64,000 nucleotides of DNA from an uncultured Pelagibacteraceae bacterium (GCA_902518155.1 CABYFA010000003.1:1-64000), one strand, 5' to 3'. Counted from the first letter of the stretch, positions 34,728 through 45,028 are shown. The notes: a model not told the origin generated them from the letters alone. Numbers and translations: made by a program.

Positions 34728-35513
34728 ATGATCAAAAAAATACTAATTGTTATTTTTACAACCCTCGCGCTAACTGTTAATGTTAACGCTGGATCTGATG
34801 GAAATTTAATTTTAAAAAAAAATGAACCTTCAGAAGTAAAGGATTGTTTTGAAAAACTTAACAGAGCAACCTTTGCTTTCAATCAAGCTTTAGATGGTGT
34901 GATTTTTAAACCTGTTGCGTCAATATATAGAAAACTACCTTCACCAGCTAAAACTGGGGTCAGTAACTCTTTAGAAAATATTTCCCATTTATTAACAATA
35001 CCTAACAATGTTTTACAAGGAGATTTCAAACAAGCTGGAATTAATACTGGAAGATTTGTTATAAATACAACATTAGGTATTTTAGGAATTTTTGACGTTG
35101 CTGAATATCTTGGTCTTTCAAATTATGAAAAAGAAGACTATGGTCAATCTTTAGCAAAATTTGGCGTTGGTCCAGGCTGTTACATCGTGTTACCAGTTTT
35201 AGGTCCAAGTACAGTTAGAGATACAATTGCTTCAACTCTAAATTACCTAGGTGGTGACCCTTGGTACAATGTAACGATCAATAATGATACTCAATATTTT
35301 AAGAATTCAGATTATTATTATTCTAAAGGTGCAGCTGGGGTAGACTTTAGAGCTAAGAATTATGACTCAATTGAAAACTTAGAAAATAATTCATTAGACT
35401 TTTATGCTTCAGTTAAAAGCTTGTATTTACAGGACCGACAACAAAAAATTCTTAACTCAAGAAAAATAATTAATACCCAGGACGATAGCGACTGGGAGGA
35501 AATTAATCAATAA
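34728..35513 (+). CDS. mlaA: MlaA-family outer-membrane lipid asymmetry protein without an obvious lipobox
   Basis: MlaA (VacJ) sits in the outer membrane and removes misplaced phospholipids from its outer leaflet. The 261 residues start with a hydrophobic signal (KKILIVIFTTLALTVNVNAG). Family landmarks follow: CFEKLNRATFAFNQALD, where the first residue is usually Pro in DPFE, then RFVINTTLGILGIFDVA, YGQSLAKFGVGPGCYIVLPVLGPS and VRDTI. No cysteine occurs near the signal end, so it is probably a non-lipidated, signal-peptidase-I product. ATG 34728 follows an AAGGATCGC purine-rich stretch and begins the signal directly; an earlier ATG at 34701 exists. mlaC follows 9 bp later. Confidence 0.92.
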   Translation: MIKKILIVIFTTLALTVNVNAGSDGNLILKKNEPSEVKDCFEKLNRATFAFNQALDGVIFKPVASIYRKLPSPAKTGVSNSLENISHLLTIPNNVLQGDFKQAGINTGRFVINTTLGILGIFDVAEYLGLSNYEKEDYGQSLAKFGVGPGCYIVLPVLGPSTVRDTIASTLNYLGGDPWYNVTINNDTQYFKNSDYYYSKGAAGVDFRAKNYDSIENLENNSLDFYASVKSLYLQDRQQKILNSRKIINTQDDSDWEEINQ

Positions 35514-35522
35514 AATTATTAA

Positions 35523-36113
35523 ATGTATTCTAGGAAGATTCTTTCAATAGTTTTTTTTTATTTTTTAATATTGGGTAACACCCATTCAATAGAACCAGAT
35601 GTTTTTGTTCAATCAACAGTAAATAGGGCTTCCAAAATACTTTCTGAAAATTTATCCAAAGAAGAAAAAATAAATCAACTAAAATTAATTGCTGAAGAAA
35701 CTGTGGATATAAATGGCATAGGTTTCTATACACTTGGAACTATAAGAAAAAACCTCGATAACAATCAAAAAAAGAGGTATTCAGAATTATTTAGGGAATA
35801 TTTTTTGAAAAGCTTCTCTAGCAGACTTTCTGAATACACTAACCCAGAAATTGATGTTTTATCTAAAGAAGTATTGAGTGAAAATTATACAATAGTGAAT
35901 AGCCTTTTAAAGGGTACATCAGAAAGGCCAGAAGTAAAAATTGATTGGAGAGTTTATACAAAAAATCCAGATAATCCTTTAATAAGAGATCTTATCATTG
36001 AAGGCTTAAGTTTAGCTAGAACTCAAAAAGAAGAGTTTGCATCCATTTTAAACTCAAACAATAATGATATAAATGCATTGTTTAAAACTTTAGAGGAATT
36101 TTCAAAAAATTAA
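35523..36113 (+). CDS. mlaC: Periplasmic phospholipid-binding protein MlaC
   Basis: Soluble shuttle that carries phospholipid between MlaA in the outer membrane and the MlaFEDB ABC complex in the inner membrane. The 196 residues have an N-terminal signal (KILSIVFFYFLILGNTHS). The MlaC pattern then follows: DINGIGFYTLG, RYSELFREYFLKSFSSRLSEY, IDWRVYTKNPDNPLIRDLIIEGLSLARTQKEEF. Length is normal. It is an operon partner of mlaA; the MlaFEDB genes are not in this window. Two tRNA genes on the opposite strand lie just beyond. Confidence 0.92.
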   Translation: MYSRKILSIVFFYFLILGNTHSIEPDVFVQSTVNRASKILSENLSKEEKINQLKLIAEETVDINGIGFYTLGTIRKNLDNNQKKRYSELFREYFLKSFSSRLSEYTNPEIDVLSKEVLSENYTIVNSLLKGTSERPEVKIDWRVYTKNPDNPLIRDLIIEGLSLARTQKEEFASILNSNNNDINALFKTLEEFSKN

Positions 36114-36122
36114 CATACAGTT

Positions 36123-36199
36123 TGGTGGGCCCGCCAGGACTCGAACCTGGGACCAATACATTATGAGTGTACTGCTCTAACCAACTGAGCTACAGGCCC
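36123..36199 (-). tRNA. tRNA with anticodon CAT, probably tRNA-Ile2 (lysidine type) rather than elongator Met
   Basis: On the minus strand a full cloverleaf is present. The acceptor GGGCCTG pairs with CGGGCCC. The D-arm is GCTC/GAGC with an AGTTGGTTA loop. The anticodon stem GTACA/TGTAT encloses CTCATAA, and the T-loop is TTCGAGT. CCA is encoded. The GGGCCTGTAGCTCAG 5' half is the wording of alphaproteobacterial tRNA-Ile(GAT). I therefore lean to tRNA-Ile2, whose C34 is changed to lysidine by TilS to read AUA, a heavily used codon here. Elongator tRNA-Met cannot be excluded from sequence alone. Confidence 0.9.
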
Positions 36200-36254
36200 T
36201 AAACAATATTTTTTACTTTGTTTTATAATTATTATCAATAAACAAATTATATTT

Positions 36255-36329
36255 TGGTGGGCCGTGTTGGTTACGCTCCAACTACCCCTGCAATGTCAAT
36301 GCAGTACTCTACTATTGAGCTAACGGCCC
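36255..36329 (-). tRNA. tRNA-Val (anticodon GAC) with non-canonical D- and T-loops
   Basis: On the minus strand all four stems pair: acceptor GGGCCGT/ACGGCCC, D GCTC/GAGT, anticodon CTGCA/TGCAG around TTGACAT, and T GTTGG/CCAAC. CCA is encoded (36255-36257). The D-loop is AATAGTA, without the GG pair. The T-loop is AGCGTAA instead of TTCRANY. The stems argue for a working tRNA, not a pseudogene. It starts 10 bp after the rpoD stop codon and may be processed from the rpoD transcript, followed by the CAT tRNA. Confidence 0.88.
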
Positions 36330-36339
36330 AAAATCAAAC

Positions 36340-38166
36340 TTAACTTTCTAGGAAACTTTTTAATTGTTTTGATCTACTAGGGTGTTTTAATTTTCTAAGA
36401 GCTTTTGCTTCTATCTGACGAATCCTTTCTCGAGTGACTGAAAACTGCAAACCAACTTCCTCTAGTGTATGATCAGTATTCATACCAACTCCAAATCTCA
36501 TTCTTAAAACTCGTTCCTCCCTCGGAGTTAAAGTAGATAAAATCTTGGTGGTTGCCTCACCTAAATTTGATTTAATAGCTTGTTCAAGCGGAGCTAGCGC
36601 TTTTGTATCCTCTATAAAATCTCCTAAGCTACTATCCTCTTCATCCCCTACAGGTTTTTCTAAGGACACTGGCTCTTTAGAAATTTTTAAAACTTTTCTA
36701 ACTTTATCTAATGGCATTCTAAGTTTTTTTGCCAATTCTTCAGGTGTAGCTTCTCTGCCAAACTCACTTAAAATTAATCTTTGTGTTCTTACAATTTTGT
36801 TAATTGTCTCAATCATATGAACTGGAATTCTAATTGTTCTAGCTTGATCAGCTATTGATCTTGTAATTGCTTGTCTAATCCACCATGTTGCATATGTAGA
36901 AAACTTATAACCTCTTCTGTACTCAAACTTATCAACTGCTTTCATTAACCCTATATTGCCCTCTTGAATTAAATCCAAAAATTGCAATCCCCTATTGGTA
37001 TATTTTTTTGCAATTGAGATTACTAATCTTAAATTTGCTTCAACCATCTCTTTTTTTGCTATTCTTGACTCTTTTTCACCCTTTTGAACTCTGCTTACAA
37101 GTTTTTTGAAATCTGTCACAGACATTCCAATTTTGTGACTAAATTCAATTAATCTTTCTCTAATATCTTTAAATTTTTCTTTATTTTTTGAAAAAAATTG
37201 CTTCCAAGTTGAATTTGTATCTAAAAATTTTTTAAGGTTTGGGTTAATTTCATTTCCTACATAAAATTTCAAAAACTCATTTCTTGGAATTTTATTATCC
37301 ATAGCTAGTCTCAAAAGATTCCCCTCTAAAGAAACAATCTTTTTATTTTCTACATAATGTTTTTGTACTAGTCCCTCAAGAACAGATGGGGATAACTGCA
37401 GTGATTTTATGTCTTCTAAAATTTCTTTTACAATTTTTTCATAGCCTTTTTCCTTTGCTGGAGAAAAAATTTTAGAATTTAAGACACAATCTAATTTTTC
37501 TTTTTGATATTTAATAAGTTTATTATAATCCTTAGTCAAATTACTTACAGTTTTAAGAACCTTAGGTTTTATTTCTGTCTCCATTGCGGCTAATGTTGGG
37601 TTAAAATCTTCATCACCTTCATCGCCAGAATTGTTATCAGTTTCAACTTCGCCAGAATTTTTTTGTTTTGCACTTGGACCAGTAGACTCATCTTCCATAT
37701 AATTGGTATCAATATCAATAATTTCTCTAACTAAAATTTCATCTTTTTGAAGTTTTTCATTCCATTCAAAAAACTGTTGGCCGGTTATCGGGCTTTGTGA
37801 TAAAGCAATTAGCATTACATCTTTTCCAGCCTCTATTCGTTTTGCAATAGCAATTTCACCTTCTCTTGATAAAAGTTCAACTCCTCCCATTTCTCTAAGA
37901 TACATTCGAATTGGATCGTCACTTTTTTCAATAGTTTTACCTTCATCTTTTGATGAACTGTCTTTTTTTTTTAAAACTTTAAAATCTGATTTTTTTTCAA
38001 CTAAGGTTATCTTTTCATCTAAAATATGAATAAAAGCTTGGGCTAGATTTTGATCTGAAAGATTTCTTTTTCCAAGAGATTTACTTAATTCTTCATGGGT
38101 AATAAAACCTCTATGGGTTCCACGTCCCATTAAACGAGCAAATGATTTTGTAATTATTCTTTCCAC
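36340..38166 (-). CDS. rpoD: RNA polymerase primary sigma factor (sigma-70)
   Basis: Housekeeping sigma factor directing RNA polymerase to -35/-10 promoters. The 608 residues carry region 1.2 ([13 protein letters not shown] near residue 84), the acidic non-conserved insert, region 2 ([18 protein letters not shown], then [15 protein letters not shown]), region 3 and region 4.2 ([20 protein letters not shown]). It is the last gene of a yqeY-dnaG-rpoD run, the classic macromolecular-synthesis arrangement, and is followed by two tRNA genes on the same strand. Confidence 0.97.
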   Translation of the reverse strand: MERIITKSFARLMGRGTHRGFITHEELSKSLGKRNLSDQNLAQAFIHILDEKITLVEKKSDFKVLKKKDSSSKDEGKTIEKSDDPIRMYLREMGGVELLSREGEIAIAKRIEAGKDVMLIALSQSPITGQQFFEWNEKLQKDEILVREIIDIDTNYMEDESTGPSAKQKNSGEVETDNNSGDEGDEDFNPTLAAMETEIKPKVLKTVSNLTKDYNKLIKYQKEKLDCVLNSKIFSPAKEKGYEKIVKEILEDIKSLQLSPSVLEGLVQKHYVENKKIVSLEGNLLRLAMDNKIPRNEFLKFYVGNEINPNLKKFLDTNSTWKQFFSKNKEKFKDIRERLIEFSHKIGMSVTDFKKLVSRVQKGEKESRIAKKEMVEANLRLVISIAKKYTNRGLQFLDLIQEGNIGLMKAVDKFEYRRGYKFSTYATWWIRQAITRSIADQARTIRIPVHMIETINKIVRTQRLILSEFGREATPEELAKKLRMPLDKVRKVLKISKEPVSLEKPVGDEEDSSLGDFIEDTKALAPLEQAIKSNLGEATTKILSTLTPREERVLRMRFGVGMNTDHTLEEVGLQFSVTRERIRQIEAKALRKLKHPSRSKQLKSFLES

Positions 38167-38232
38167 ACTAATATATTTGGAAAGATGTATATAATGGTAA
38201 ATTTTAAAAAATCCATTATTAATTTAATGGTA

Positions 38233-40008
38233 TTAATTGATATTTTGCTTTTTTTTTAGCTCTTTTAGCTCATTAAAAGTTGTCTCACTCAAATCTTTTG
38301 AAAATTTCGATTCTAATTCTTGTATTCTAAATTCTAAATTATAATTATTTAAATCACGAGCGATGTCCTCTAATAACTCAATAATTTCATGATCCTTATT
38401 AGATTTTTTCTGTAAAATGTGTTTTATGGGTGCAAATTTTGTAATTTTATCAATTAATTGAACATCAATATCTAGCTGATCAACTGATAAATCATTTTCT
38501 GAGTTAAGTTTGAATACAATTTTTTCAAAAATTTGTTTATTTACCTCAGAAAATAATTTTATATCTTTCAGCAAATGAACCTGATCCCGCATCAAATTCA
38601 AGTTATTTACAACAAGATAAATTAACGAAAATTCTTTTAATTCTACGCCTGACAATGATTGACTTTCGTTAAAAAGCTTTTTAGTTTTCTCTAGAGATCT
38701 AGTTTTTTTTGTATAAAAGTTTTTTTGATTTTGACTTATGTATGGAGTTAATCCAGAAATTTTTTCTATGAAATACTCTAAAACGTATTTTTTTATGTAA
38801 TTATCTTTTATTGTGTAAGCTATGGATCTTAATTTTTTCTCAAAAATTGCCATTGAAGATGGATTATTATGAGTATTTTTTTTATAATGATTAAATATAA
38901 ATTGATGTATTGAAATTTTATTTTGTTTTGAATAATCAAAAAAATATTCTTTTCCATTTTTATTTACAAAACTATCTGGATCCTCTTGATCTGGTAAAAA
39001 TAAAAATGAAATTTGCTTTTCAGGTTTCATGTCTTTTATAGAATTTTCTGCTGCTCTTAAGGCTGCCTTGTAACCACTTTCGTCACCATCAAAACAAATA
39101 ATAATATCATTAAAAAACTGGTTAAGTGTAAATACTTGTTTATCTGTTAAAGAAGTACCTAAGTTAGCAACAGCGTTTTCTATTCCATTTTTACTTAAAC
39201 CAACGACATCCATATAACCCTCAACTAAAAAAATATTGTCAAATTTATTAGACAATTTTCTTGCTAAATCTAAATTATATAAGTTGGATCCTTTTTTGAA
39301 AAATAATGTTTCTGGAGAATTAACATACTTAGCCAGAAAATCACTTTTTTCGATTATTCTTCCCCCTAAAGCAATTGGTTGTCCTGAAATATTATTGATT
39401 GGAAAAATTAATCTTCCTCTAAACCTTTCAACATAAATATTCTTTTTTTTATCTAAATAAAATAATCCTGTTTCTAACAAATCATCAATTTGATAATTCT
39501 TTTTTAATTCTTCAAATAAATTAGGATTTTTTTCTATAAAACCGATTTTAAATTTTTTAACTTGATCTTTATCAAGTGATCTATTTTTAAGATAATCTCT
39601 TGCTTTAGAATATTTTTCATTTTTCAAAAGTTGATTATGATAAAAGTCCACATATTCTAAGAAAATAGATGAGTATATTTTCCACTTTTTTTCTCTTTCT
39701 TCATCTTGTTTTGAAAAAATATAAGGTTGCATGCCAGCCAAATTTGCCAAGTGTTTTACAGCCTCACCAAATTTAAAATTTTGAGTTTTCATTACAAAAT
39801 CAAAAATATTTCCATGTTCAGATGTTGCAAAACAATGATAAAATTCTTTTTCATCATTAACAGTGAAGGATGGAGTTTTCTCATTTTTAAATGGTGAAAG
39901 TCCAACATATTCTTTACCTCTTTTTTTTAAACTGACGTATTTTGAAACTACTGTTGACACTTTTAATCTTGTTTTAATTTCCTCTAAATATTCTTTTGGA
40001 TATTTCAT
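38233..40008 (-). CDS. dnaG: DNA primase with a degenerate zinc-binding motif
   Basis: Synthesises RNA primers at the replication fork. The TOPRIM core is clear (FLVEGYMDVVGL, then IICFDGDESGYKAA) after the RNA-polymerase domain (GRLIFPINN, AKYVNSPET). In the N-terminal domain the usual CPFH and HCFGCG zinc ligands read SPFK and HCFATS (residues about 37-66), so only one of four ligands remains although the surrounding EKTPSFTVND is well kept. The 591-residue length is normal. It lies 2 bp after yqeY and 66 bp before rpoD. Confidence 0.95.
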   Translation of the reverse strand: MKYPKEYLEEIKTRLKVSTVVSKYVSLKKRGKEYVGLSPFKNEKTPSFTVNDEKEFYHCFATSEHGNIFDFVMKTQNFKFGEAVKHLANLAGMQPYIFSKQDEEREKKWKIYSSIFLEYVDFYHNQLLKNEKYSKARDYLKNRSLDKDQVKKFKIGFIEKNPNLFEELKKNYQIDDLLETGLFYLDKKKNIYVERFRGRLIFPINNISGQPIALGGRIIEKSDFLAKYVNSPETLFFKKGSNLYNLDLARKLSNKFDNIFLVEGYMDVVGLSKNGIENAVANLGTSLTDKQVFTLNQFFNDIIICFDGDESGYKAALRAAENSIKDMKPEKQISFLFLPDQEDPDSFVNKNGKEYFFDYSKQNKISIHQFIFNHYKKNTHNNPSSMAIFEKKLRSIAYTIKDNYIKKYVLEYFIEKISGLTPYISQNQKNFYTKKTRSLEKTKKLFNESQSLSGVELKEFSLIYLVVNNLNLMRDQVHLLKDIKLFSEVNKQIFEKIVFKLNSENDLSVDQLDIDVQLIDKITKFAPIKHILQKKSNKDHEIIELLEDIARDLNNYNLEFRIQELESKFSKDLSETTFNELKELKKKQNIN

Positions 40009-40010
40009 GA

Positions 40011-40472
40011 CTACTTATTAAGTATTTGTTTAATCAGCGCTCCTGCTTTGGAAAAATCAATTTCATCGGCATGTTGTTTTTTTAATTCTCCCATAACTTT
40101 GCCCATATCTTTTACTGAATTAGCACTTACTTTAGCTATTATCTCTTCACATATTTTTTTTGTATCTTCCTCATTTAATTGTTTTGGTAAAAAACTTGAT
40201 AAAATATCATATTCGTTTTGCTCAACTTCCAAAAGATCAGACCGATTATTTTTTTTATAAATTTCAATTGATTCGGCTCTTTGTTTCATCATCTTCTTAA
40301 ATAATTTTTTAATATCTTCATCATCAGTCTTTTTTTTATTTGGACCGGATCTATTTAAGATATCCAAATCCTTGATGGAGGATAGAATTAACCTGTAAGT
40401 TGAGATTTTAGTTTTATCTTTTGATTTAAGCGACTTTTTATATTCAGTTTCTATGGTCTCTTTTAAGGACAT
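40011..40472 (-). CDS. yqeY: GatB/YqeY domain protein
   Basis: A 153-residue helical protein related to the tRNA-binding tail domain of the GatB amidotransferase subunit. Recognisable segments are ISTYRLILSSIKDLDI near the N-terminus, FKKMMKQRAESIEIY, EYDILSSFLPKQLNEED and GKVMGELKKQHADEIDFSKAG near the end. Its biochemical role is not established; a tRNA-related role is only suggested by the GatB likeness. It is the first gene of the yqeY-dnaG-rpoD group. A 125-bp AT-rich spacer separates it from divergent carA and must hold both promoters. Confidence 0.9.
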   Translation of the reverse strand: MSLKETIETEYKKSLKSKDKTKISTYRLILSSIKDLDILNRSGPNKKKTDDEDIKKLFKKMMKQRAESIEIYKKNNRSDLLEVEQNEYDILSSFLPKQLNEEDTKKICEEIIAKVSANSVKDMGKVMGELKKQHADEIDFSKAGALIKQILNK

Positions 40473-40597
40473 AATTTTTAATCTACTTTAAAGAAAAAAT
40501 TCTTCAAAAGAAAAATTGTTTTTTTACAATTTTATAATACATCTCTGTTGCGATAATAAACCTTTTATTGTATTAACCTTTAACTCATGAGTTGTAA

Positions 40598-41791
40598 TTG
40601 ATCAAAAAAGCAAAAAATAATAGCTCAAAAATTTCTCAAACAAATACAGGTATTTTAGTTCTTGAAAATAAGAAAGTTTTTAAAGGTATTGGAATTGGTT
40701 ATGAAGGCGTTGCAACAGGAGAGGTTTGCTTTAATACGTCATTAACTGGCTATCAAGAGATCATATCTGACCCTTCTTATGCAGGTCAAATTATTAATTT
40801 TACTTTTCCTCATATAGGAAATGTTGGAACAAACTATGAGGATCATGAGTCAGATAAAATCTGGACCAGAGGAGTAATTTTTAATTCTGAAATAACTAAT
40901 CCCTCAAATTATAGATCATTTTTACATTTAGATTATTGGCTCAAAAAAAACAAAATTATTGGTATCACTGGATTAGATACTAGAAACCTTACAAATTTTA
41001 TTAGAGATAAAGGAGCTCCTAAAGGTACCATTTGTTATTCAAATAAAGGAAAATTCAGTATTAACAAACTCACAAATACAACAATAAAATGGAGTGGTTT
41101 AAAAAATTTAGATCTTGCCGAGGTCGTATCCACCAGAAAAAATTATATTTGGAAAGGGCTTAAAACTTGGAAAAAAGAAACTGGTTTTGAGAAAAATAAA
41201 AAAAAGTCTTTGCATGTTGTTGCAATTGACTATGGAATAAAAAAAAATATTTTAAGATATTTTTCGAACTTTAATTGTAAAGTTACTGTTGTTCCGTGTA
41301 AGACTTCTGCAGAAAAAATATTAAGTCTTAAGCCAAATGGAATTTTTTTATCTAATGGGCCTGGAGATCCAGCAGCAACTGGCAAATATGCAATCAATAT
41401 TATCAAAGACCTTATTAAAAAAAATTTACCAATATTTGGTATTTGTTTAGGTCATCAAATTCTTGCACTGGCTCTTGGGGGTAAAACAAAAAAAATGAAA
41501 TTAGGTCATAGAGGAGCAAATCATCCAGTAAAAAATTTAATTCATGATAATGTTGAAATCACTAGTCAAAATCATGGTTTTGAAGTGGTAAAAGAAACGT
41601 TGCCAAAAAATATTGAGGTTACTCATAAATCTTTATTTGATGGTAGTATCGAAGGCATAAGATTAAAGAATAAACCAGTATTTTCTGTTCAGTATCATCC
41701 AGAGTCAAATCCAGGACCGCAAGATAGCGTTTATTTATTTCAAGAATTTATTCATAACATAAAAAAAAATGCCAAAAAGAAAAGACATTAA
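40598..41791 (+). CDS. carA: Carbamoyl-phosphate synthase small (glutaminase) subunit
   Basis: Hydrolyses glutamine and channels ammonia to CarB for carbamoyl phosphate, the entry to pyrimidines and arginine. The N-terminal [21 protein letters not shown] domain is followed by a class I amidotransferase domain. It has the oxyanion motif SNGPGDP, the nucleophile cysteine in FGICLGHQI and the catalytic HPE in QYHPES. The start is TTG at 40598; an in-frame TAA immediately upstream rules out an earlier one, and homology begins about 18 residues in. It overlaps carB by 23 nt. Confidence 0.95.
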   Translation: MIKKAKNNSSKISQTNTGILVLENKKVFKGIGIGYEGVATGEVCFNTSLTGYQEIISDPSYAGQIINFTFPHIGNVGTNYEDHESDKIWTRGVIFNSEITNPSNYRSFLHLDYWLKKNKIIGITGLDTRNLTNFIRDKGAPKGTICYSNKGKFSINKLTNTTIKWSGLKNLDLAEVVSTRKNYIWKGLKTWKKETGFEKNKKKSLHVVAIDYGIKKNILRYFSNFNCKVTVVPCKTSAEKILSLKPNGIFLSNGPGDPAATGKYAINIIKDLIKKNLPIFGICLGHQILALALGGKTKKMKLGHRGANHPVKNLIHDNVEITSQNHGFEVVKETLPKNIEVTHKSLFDGSIEGIRLKNKPVFSVQYHPESNPGPQDSVYLFQEFIHNIKKNAKKKRH

Positions 41792-44700
41792 AAAAATATT
41801 AGTTGTAGGAGCTGGCCCAATCATCATCGGACAAGCATGTGAATTTGATTATTCAGGAACACAAGCTTGCAAAGCTCTTAAAGATGAGGGCTATAAGGTA
41901 ATTTTGATAAATTCTAATCCTGCAACTATCATGACAGATCCAGATGTTGCAGACAAAACCTATGTTGAACCAATAACTTTAGATGTTTTAGAAAAAATTA
42001 TTAGAAAAGAAAGACCTGATGCAATTCTTCCTACAATGGGAGGTCAAACTGCTCTTAATCTAGCTATGGAGGCTGAAAAAAAAGGGATTTTAAAAAAATA
42101 TAAAATTGAACTTATTGGAGCTAATTCAAAAGCAATTTTAAACGCTGAAGATAGAAAAAAATTTAGAAAAAATATGATAGAAATTGGTTTAGACTTACCT
42201 AAATCCGAAATTGTAAACAACAATAACCAAGCTACAAAAGTTCTAAAAAAAATTGGTTTACCCGCTATTATAAGACCTGCTTTCACACTTGGTGGACTTG
42301 GTGGAGGAATAGCAAAAACAAAGAGTGAATATCTCAAAATTGTGAAAAATGGATTACATGAGTCTCCTGTTAGCCAGGTTTTGGTTGAAGAATGCTTAGA
42401 GGGTTGGAAGGAATTTGAGATGGAGGTCGTTAGAGATAAGAAAAACAACTGTATCATTATTTGTTCCATTGAGAATATTGATCCGATGGGGATTCATACA
42501 GGTGACTCGGTAACAGTTGCACCAGCACTAACTCTCACTGATAAAGAATACCAGGTCATGAGAAATGCCTCTATTGCATGTTTAAGAAAGATTGGGGTTG
42601 AGACAGGTGGATCCAATGTTCAATTCGCAATTAATCCTAAAAATGGTCGAATGGTTATAATTGAGATGAACCCACGTGTATCAAGATCATCAGCTTTAGC
42701 ATCTAAAGCAACTGGATTTCCAATTGCAAAAGTAGCAGCAAAATTAGCTGTCGGATATACTTTAGATGAACTCAAAAATGAAATTACCAAAGTTACTCCA
42801 GCATCATTTGAACCAAGTATCGATTATGTAGTAACAAAAATACCAAGATTTACTTTTGAAAAATTTTCAACCTCACCTGCAACTCTTGGTACTTCAATGA
42901 AATCTGTTGGTGAGGCTATGGCAATAGGGAGAAATTTTAAAGAGTCTCTTCAAAAAGCTTTGATATCTTTAGAAACTGGTTTTTCAGGTCTTGATGGAAT
43001 TTTTAATTTATCAAAACAACAAATTGAAAAAAAACTAAAAGAAAATATTCCAAACAAAATTTTACTAGTTGCTGAGGGGATAAGAAAAAAAATTAGTTTA
43101 GATAGGATTTATAAATTATCAAAAATTGACCCATGGTTTCTTGGCCAAATTAAAGAAATTGTTGATTGTGAAATAAATTTAAAAAAAATAGGATTACCAA
43201 AAAACTTTACAGAATTTAATAGGATTAAATCTCTAGGTTTCTCAGACAAAAAATTATCAGAATTAACAAATATTTCTGAAGATGTTGTGAGAAAAAAGAG
43301 GATAGCACTAAAAATATTACCCGTTTATAAAAAAGTTGATACTTGTGCAGCCGAATTTAAATCTTTCACTCCATACATGTACTCAACTTATCAAAGAAAT
43401 TTTTCAATAGTTTCAGAGTGTGAAGCAGAGCCGACTAATAAAAAAAAGATAATTATTCTAGGAGGAGGACCGAATAGAATTGGTCAAGGAATTGAATTTG
43501 ATTATTGTTGTTGTCAAGCAAGCTTTTCTTTAAAAGACGCTGGTTTTGAAACAATCATGGTAAATTGTAATCCTGAGACAGTCTCTACCGATTACGATAC
43601 TAGTGATCGACTTTATTTTGAACCTTTAAAAGAAGAATTTGTTTTTAATATCATCAAAAAAGAACAAATGAATGGAAACTTAATTGGAATAATTGCCCAG
43701 TTTGGAGGACAAACTCCAATTAAACTTGCTAAATTTTTACATCAAAACAAACTACCTATTTTAGGAACTCAATACGGCTCTATAGATTTAGCAGAGGATA
43801 GAGATAGATTTAGAAATTTATTAAATAAATTGAAATTAAAACAAGCAGATAGCGGAATTGCCAAAACTTATAAAGAAGCGATCAAAATTGCTGATAAAAT
43901 TGGATTACCTTTAATGGTAAGACCTTCATATGTTTTAGGTGGAAGAGCAATGGAAATAGTTTATGAAAAAGGTCAATTAAGAAATTTTATTGAAGAAGCA
44001 TTTAAAGCTGCAGAAAAAAATCCAATTTTAATCGACAAATTCATTGATCATGCAATGGAAGTTGATGTTGATGCAATATCTGATGGTAAAGAGGTATATG
44101 TGGCCGGTATTATGCAGCATATTGAAGAAGCTGGTATTCATTCTGGGGACTCTGCTTGTAGTTTGCCTCCAATATCTATTAAACCATTTTTAGTAAAGGA
44201 AATTGAAAATCAAACTAAAAAGCTAGCGTTAGCTTTAAAAGTCAAAGGTTTCATGAATATCCAATTCGCAATAAAAAAAGATGAAATTTATGTGATTGAA
44301 GTAAATCCTCGAGCTAGTAGAACTGTGCCCTTTGTATCTAAAGCAAAAGGTTTGCCATTAGCAAAAATTGCATCAAGAGTAATGGCTGGAGAGAAATTAT
44401 CGAAATTCAATTTAAAGGAGAAATCAAAAGGAATGTATGCGGTTAAAGAAGCAGTATTTCCTTTTAACAAATTTCCTAATAGTGATTTACTTCTTGGTCC
44501 AGAAATGAAATCAACCGGTGAGGTAATGGGGTTTGATAAAAATTTTGGCATGGCATTTGCAAAAAGTCAAATTGCTGCTGCAAATTCACTTCCAAAAAAC
44601 GGTCTTGCATTTATATCATTGAAAAACTCTCATAAGGATGAGGGGATAGGTCTGGCTAAAGATTTAATTAAATTAAATTTTAAGTTAAGTGCAACAAAAG

Positions 44701-44996
44701 GCACCGCAGAATACATTCGAAAACATGGAATGAAATGTAAAATTATTAATAAAGTCAGCAGTGGAACACCTCACATAGTAGATGTTTTAGACTCAAAAAG
44801 AATTGCACTTGTAATCAATACTGGTGGAGGAAATAGCGAGCATCGAATAAACGATGCTATTGAACTAAGAAGAGCAACTCTAAAAAATAAAGTTCCATAT
44901 TGTACAAATATGTCAACTGCTCAAGCGTGTTTAGAGGCAATAAAATCTCTTAAAACAAAAAAACTTGATATCATTGCACTACAAGAACTCAAATAA
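41769..44996 (+). CDS. carB: Carbamoyl-phosphate synthase large subunit
   Basis: Makes carbamoyl phosphate from bicarbonate, ammonia and two ATP. The 1075 residues show the internal duplication of the family. The first half has [29 protein letters not shown] and [19 protein letters not shown]. The second half has [30 protein letters not shown] and [19 protein letters not shown]-terminal MGS-type allosteric domain ([10 protein letters not shown], then NTGGG) follows. A likely terminator lies just after the stop. CarA-CarB feed the pathway containing the dihydroorotase encoded near 2 kb. Confidence 0.97.
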   Translation: MPKRKDIKKILVVGAGPIIIGQACEFDYSGTQACKALKDEGYKVILINSNPATIMTDPDVADKTYVEPITLDVLEKIIRKERPDAILPTMGGQTALNLAMEAEKKGILKKYKIELIGANSKAILNAEDRKKFRKNMIEIGLDLPKSEIVNNNNQATKVLKKIGLPAIIRPAFTLGGLGGGIAKTKSEYLKIVKNGLHESPVSQVLVEECLEGWKEFEMEVVRDKKNNCIIICSIENIDPMGIHTGDSVTVAPALTLTDKEYQVMRNASIACLRKIGVETGGSNVQFAINPKNGRMVIIEMNPRVSRSSALASKATGFPIAKVAAKLAVGYTLDELKNEITKVTPASFEPSIDYVVTKIPRFTFEKFSTSPATLGTSMKSVGEAMAIGRNFKESLQKALISLETGFSGLDGIFNLSKQQIEKKLKENIPNKILLVAEGIRKKISLDRIYKLSKIDPWFLGQIKEIVDCEINLKKIGLPKNFTEFNRIKSLGFSDKKLSELTNISEDVVRKKRIALKILPVYKKVDTCAAEFKSFTPYMYSTYQRNFSIVSECEAEPTNKKKIIILGGGPNRIGQGIEFDYCCCQASFSLKDAGFETIMVNCNPETVSTDYDTSDRLYFEPLKEEFVFNIIKKEQMNGNLIGIIAQFGGQTPIKLAKFLHQNKLPILGTQYGSIDLAEDRDRFRNLLNKLKLKQADSGIAKTYKEAIKIADKIGLPLMVRPSYVLGGRAMEIVYEKGQLRNFIEEAFKAAEKNPILIDKFIDHAMEVDVDAISDGKEVYVAGIMQHIEEAGIHSGDSACSLPPISIKPFLVKEIENQTKKLALALKVKGFMNIQFAIKKDEIYVIEVNPRASRTVPFVSKAKGLPLAKIASRVMAGEKLSKFNLKEKSKGMYAVKEAVFPFNKFPNSDLLLGPEMKSTGEVMGFDKNFGMAFAKSQIAAANSLPKNGLAFISLKNSHKDEGIGLAKDLIKLNFKLSATKGTAEYIRKHGMKCKIINKVSSGTPHIVDVLDSKRIALVINTGGGNSEHRINDAIELRRATLKNKVPYCTNMSTAQACLEAIKSLKTKKLDIIALQELK

Positions 44997-45000
44997 TATT

Positions 45001-45028
45001 ACAATTTAAAGTTGTATAATTTTTTTTT
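45001..45028 (+). terminator. Possible weak intrinsic terminator after carB
   Basis: ACAATT and AGTTGT (45001-45015) can form a short AT-rich hairpin with one G-U pair and a 3-base loop. A run of nine T (45020-45028) follows. It starts 4 bp after the carB stop. The stem is weak, so this is tentative. Confidence 0.4.

Noticed and set aside
36255-36329. The tRNA-Val as a tRNA pseudogene
   Set aside because: All four stems pair fully and the CCA end is encoded; random decay would be expected to break stems as readily as loops.
40473-40597. A riboswitch or attenuator ahead of carA
   Set aside because: The 125-bp spacer is AT-rich without a convincing hairpin series or leader peptide, and part of it must serve the divergent yqeY gene.
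42044-42469. 141-codon open frame antisense to carB, and similar antisense or shifted frames inside ligA (13226-13540), ftsZ (32600-32860), rpoD (36545-36820) and aspC (49801-50010)
   Set aside because: They lie entirely inside well-conserved genes, have no recognisable domains, and are the expected by-product of a lysine/isoleucine-rich AT-rich code.
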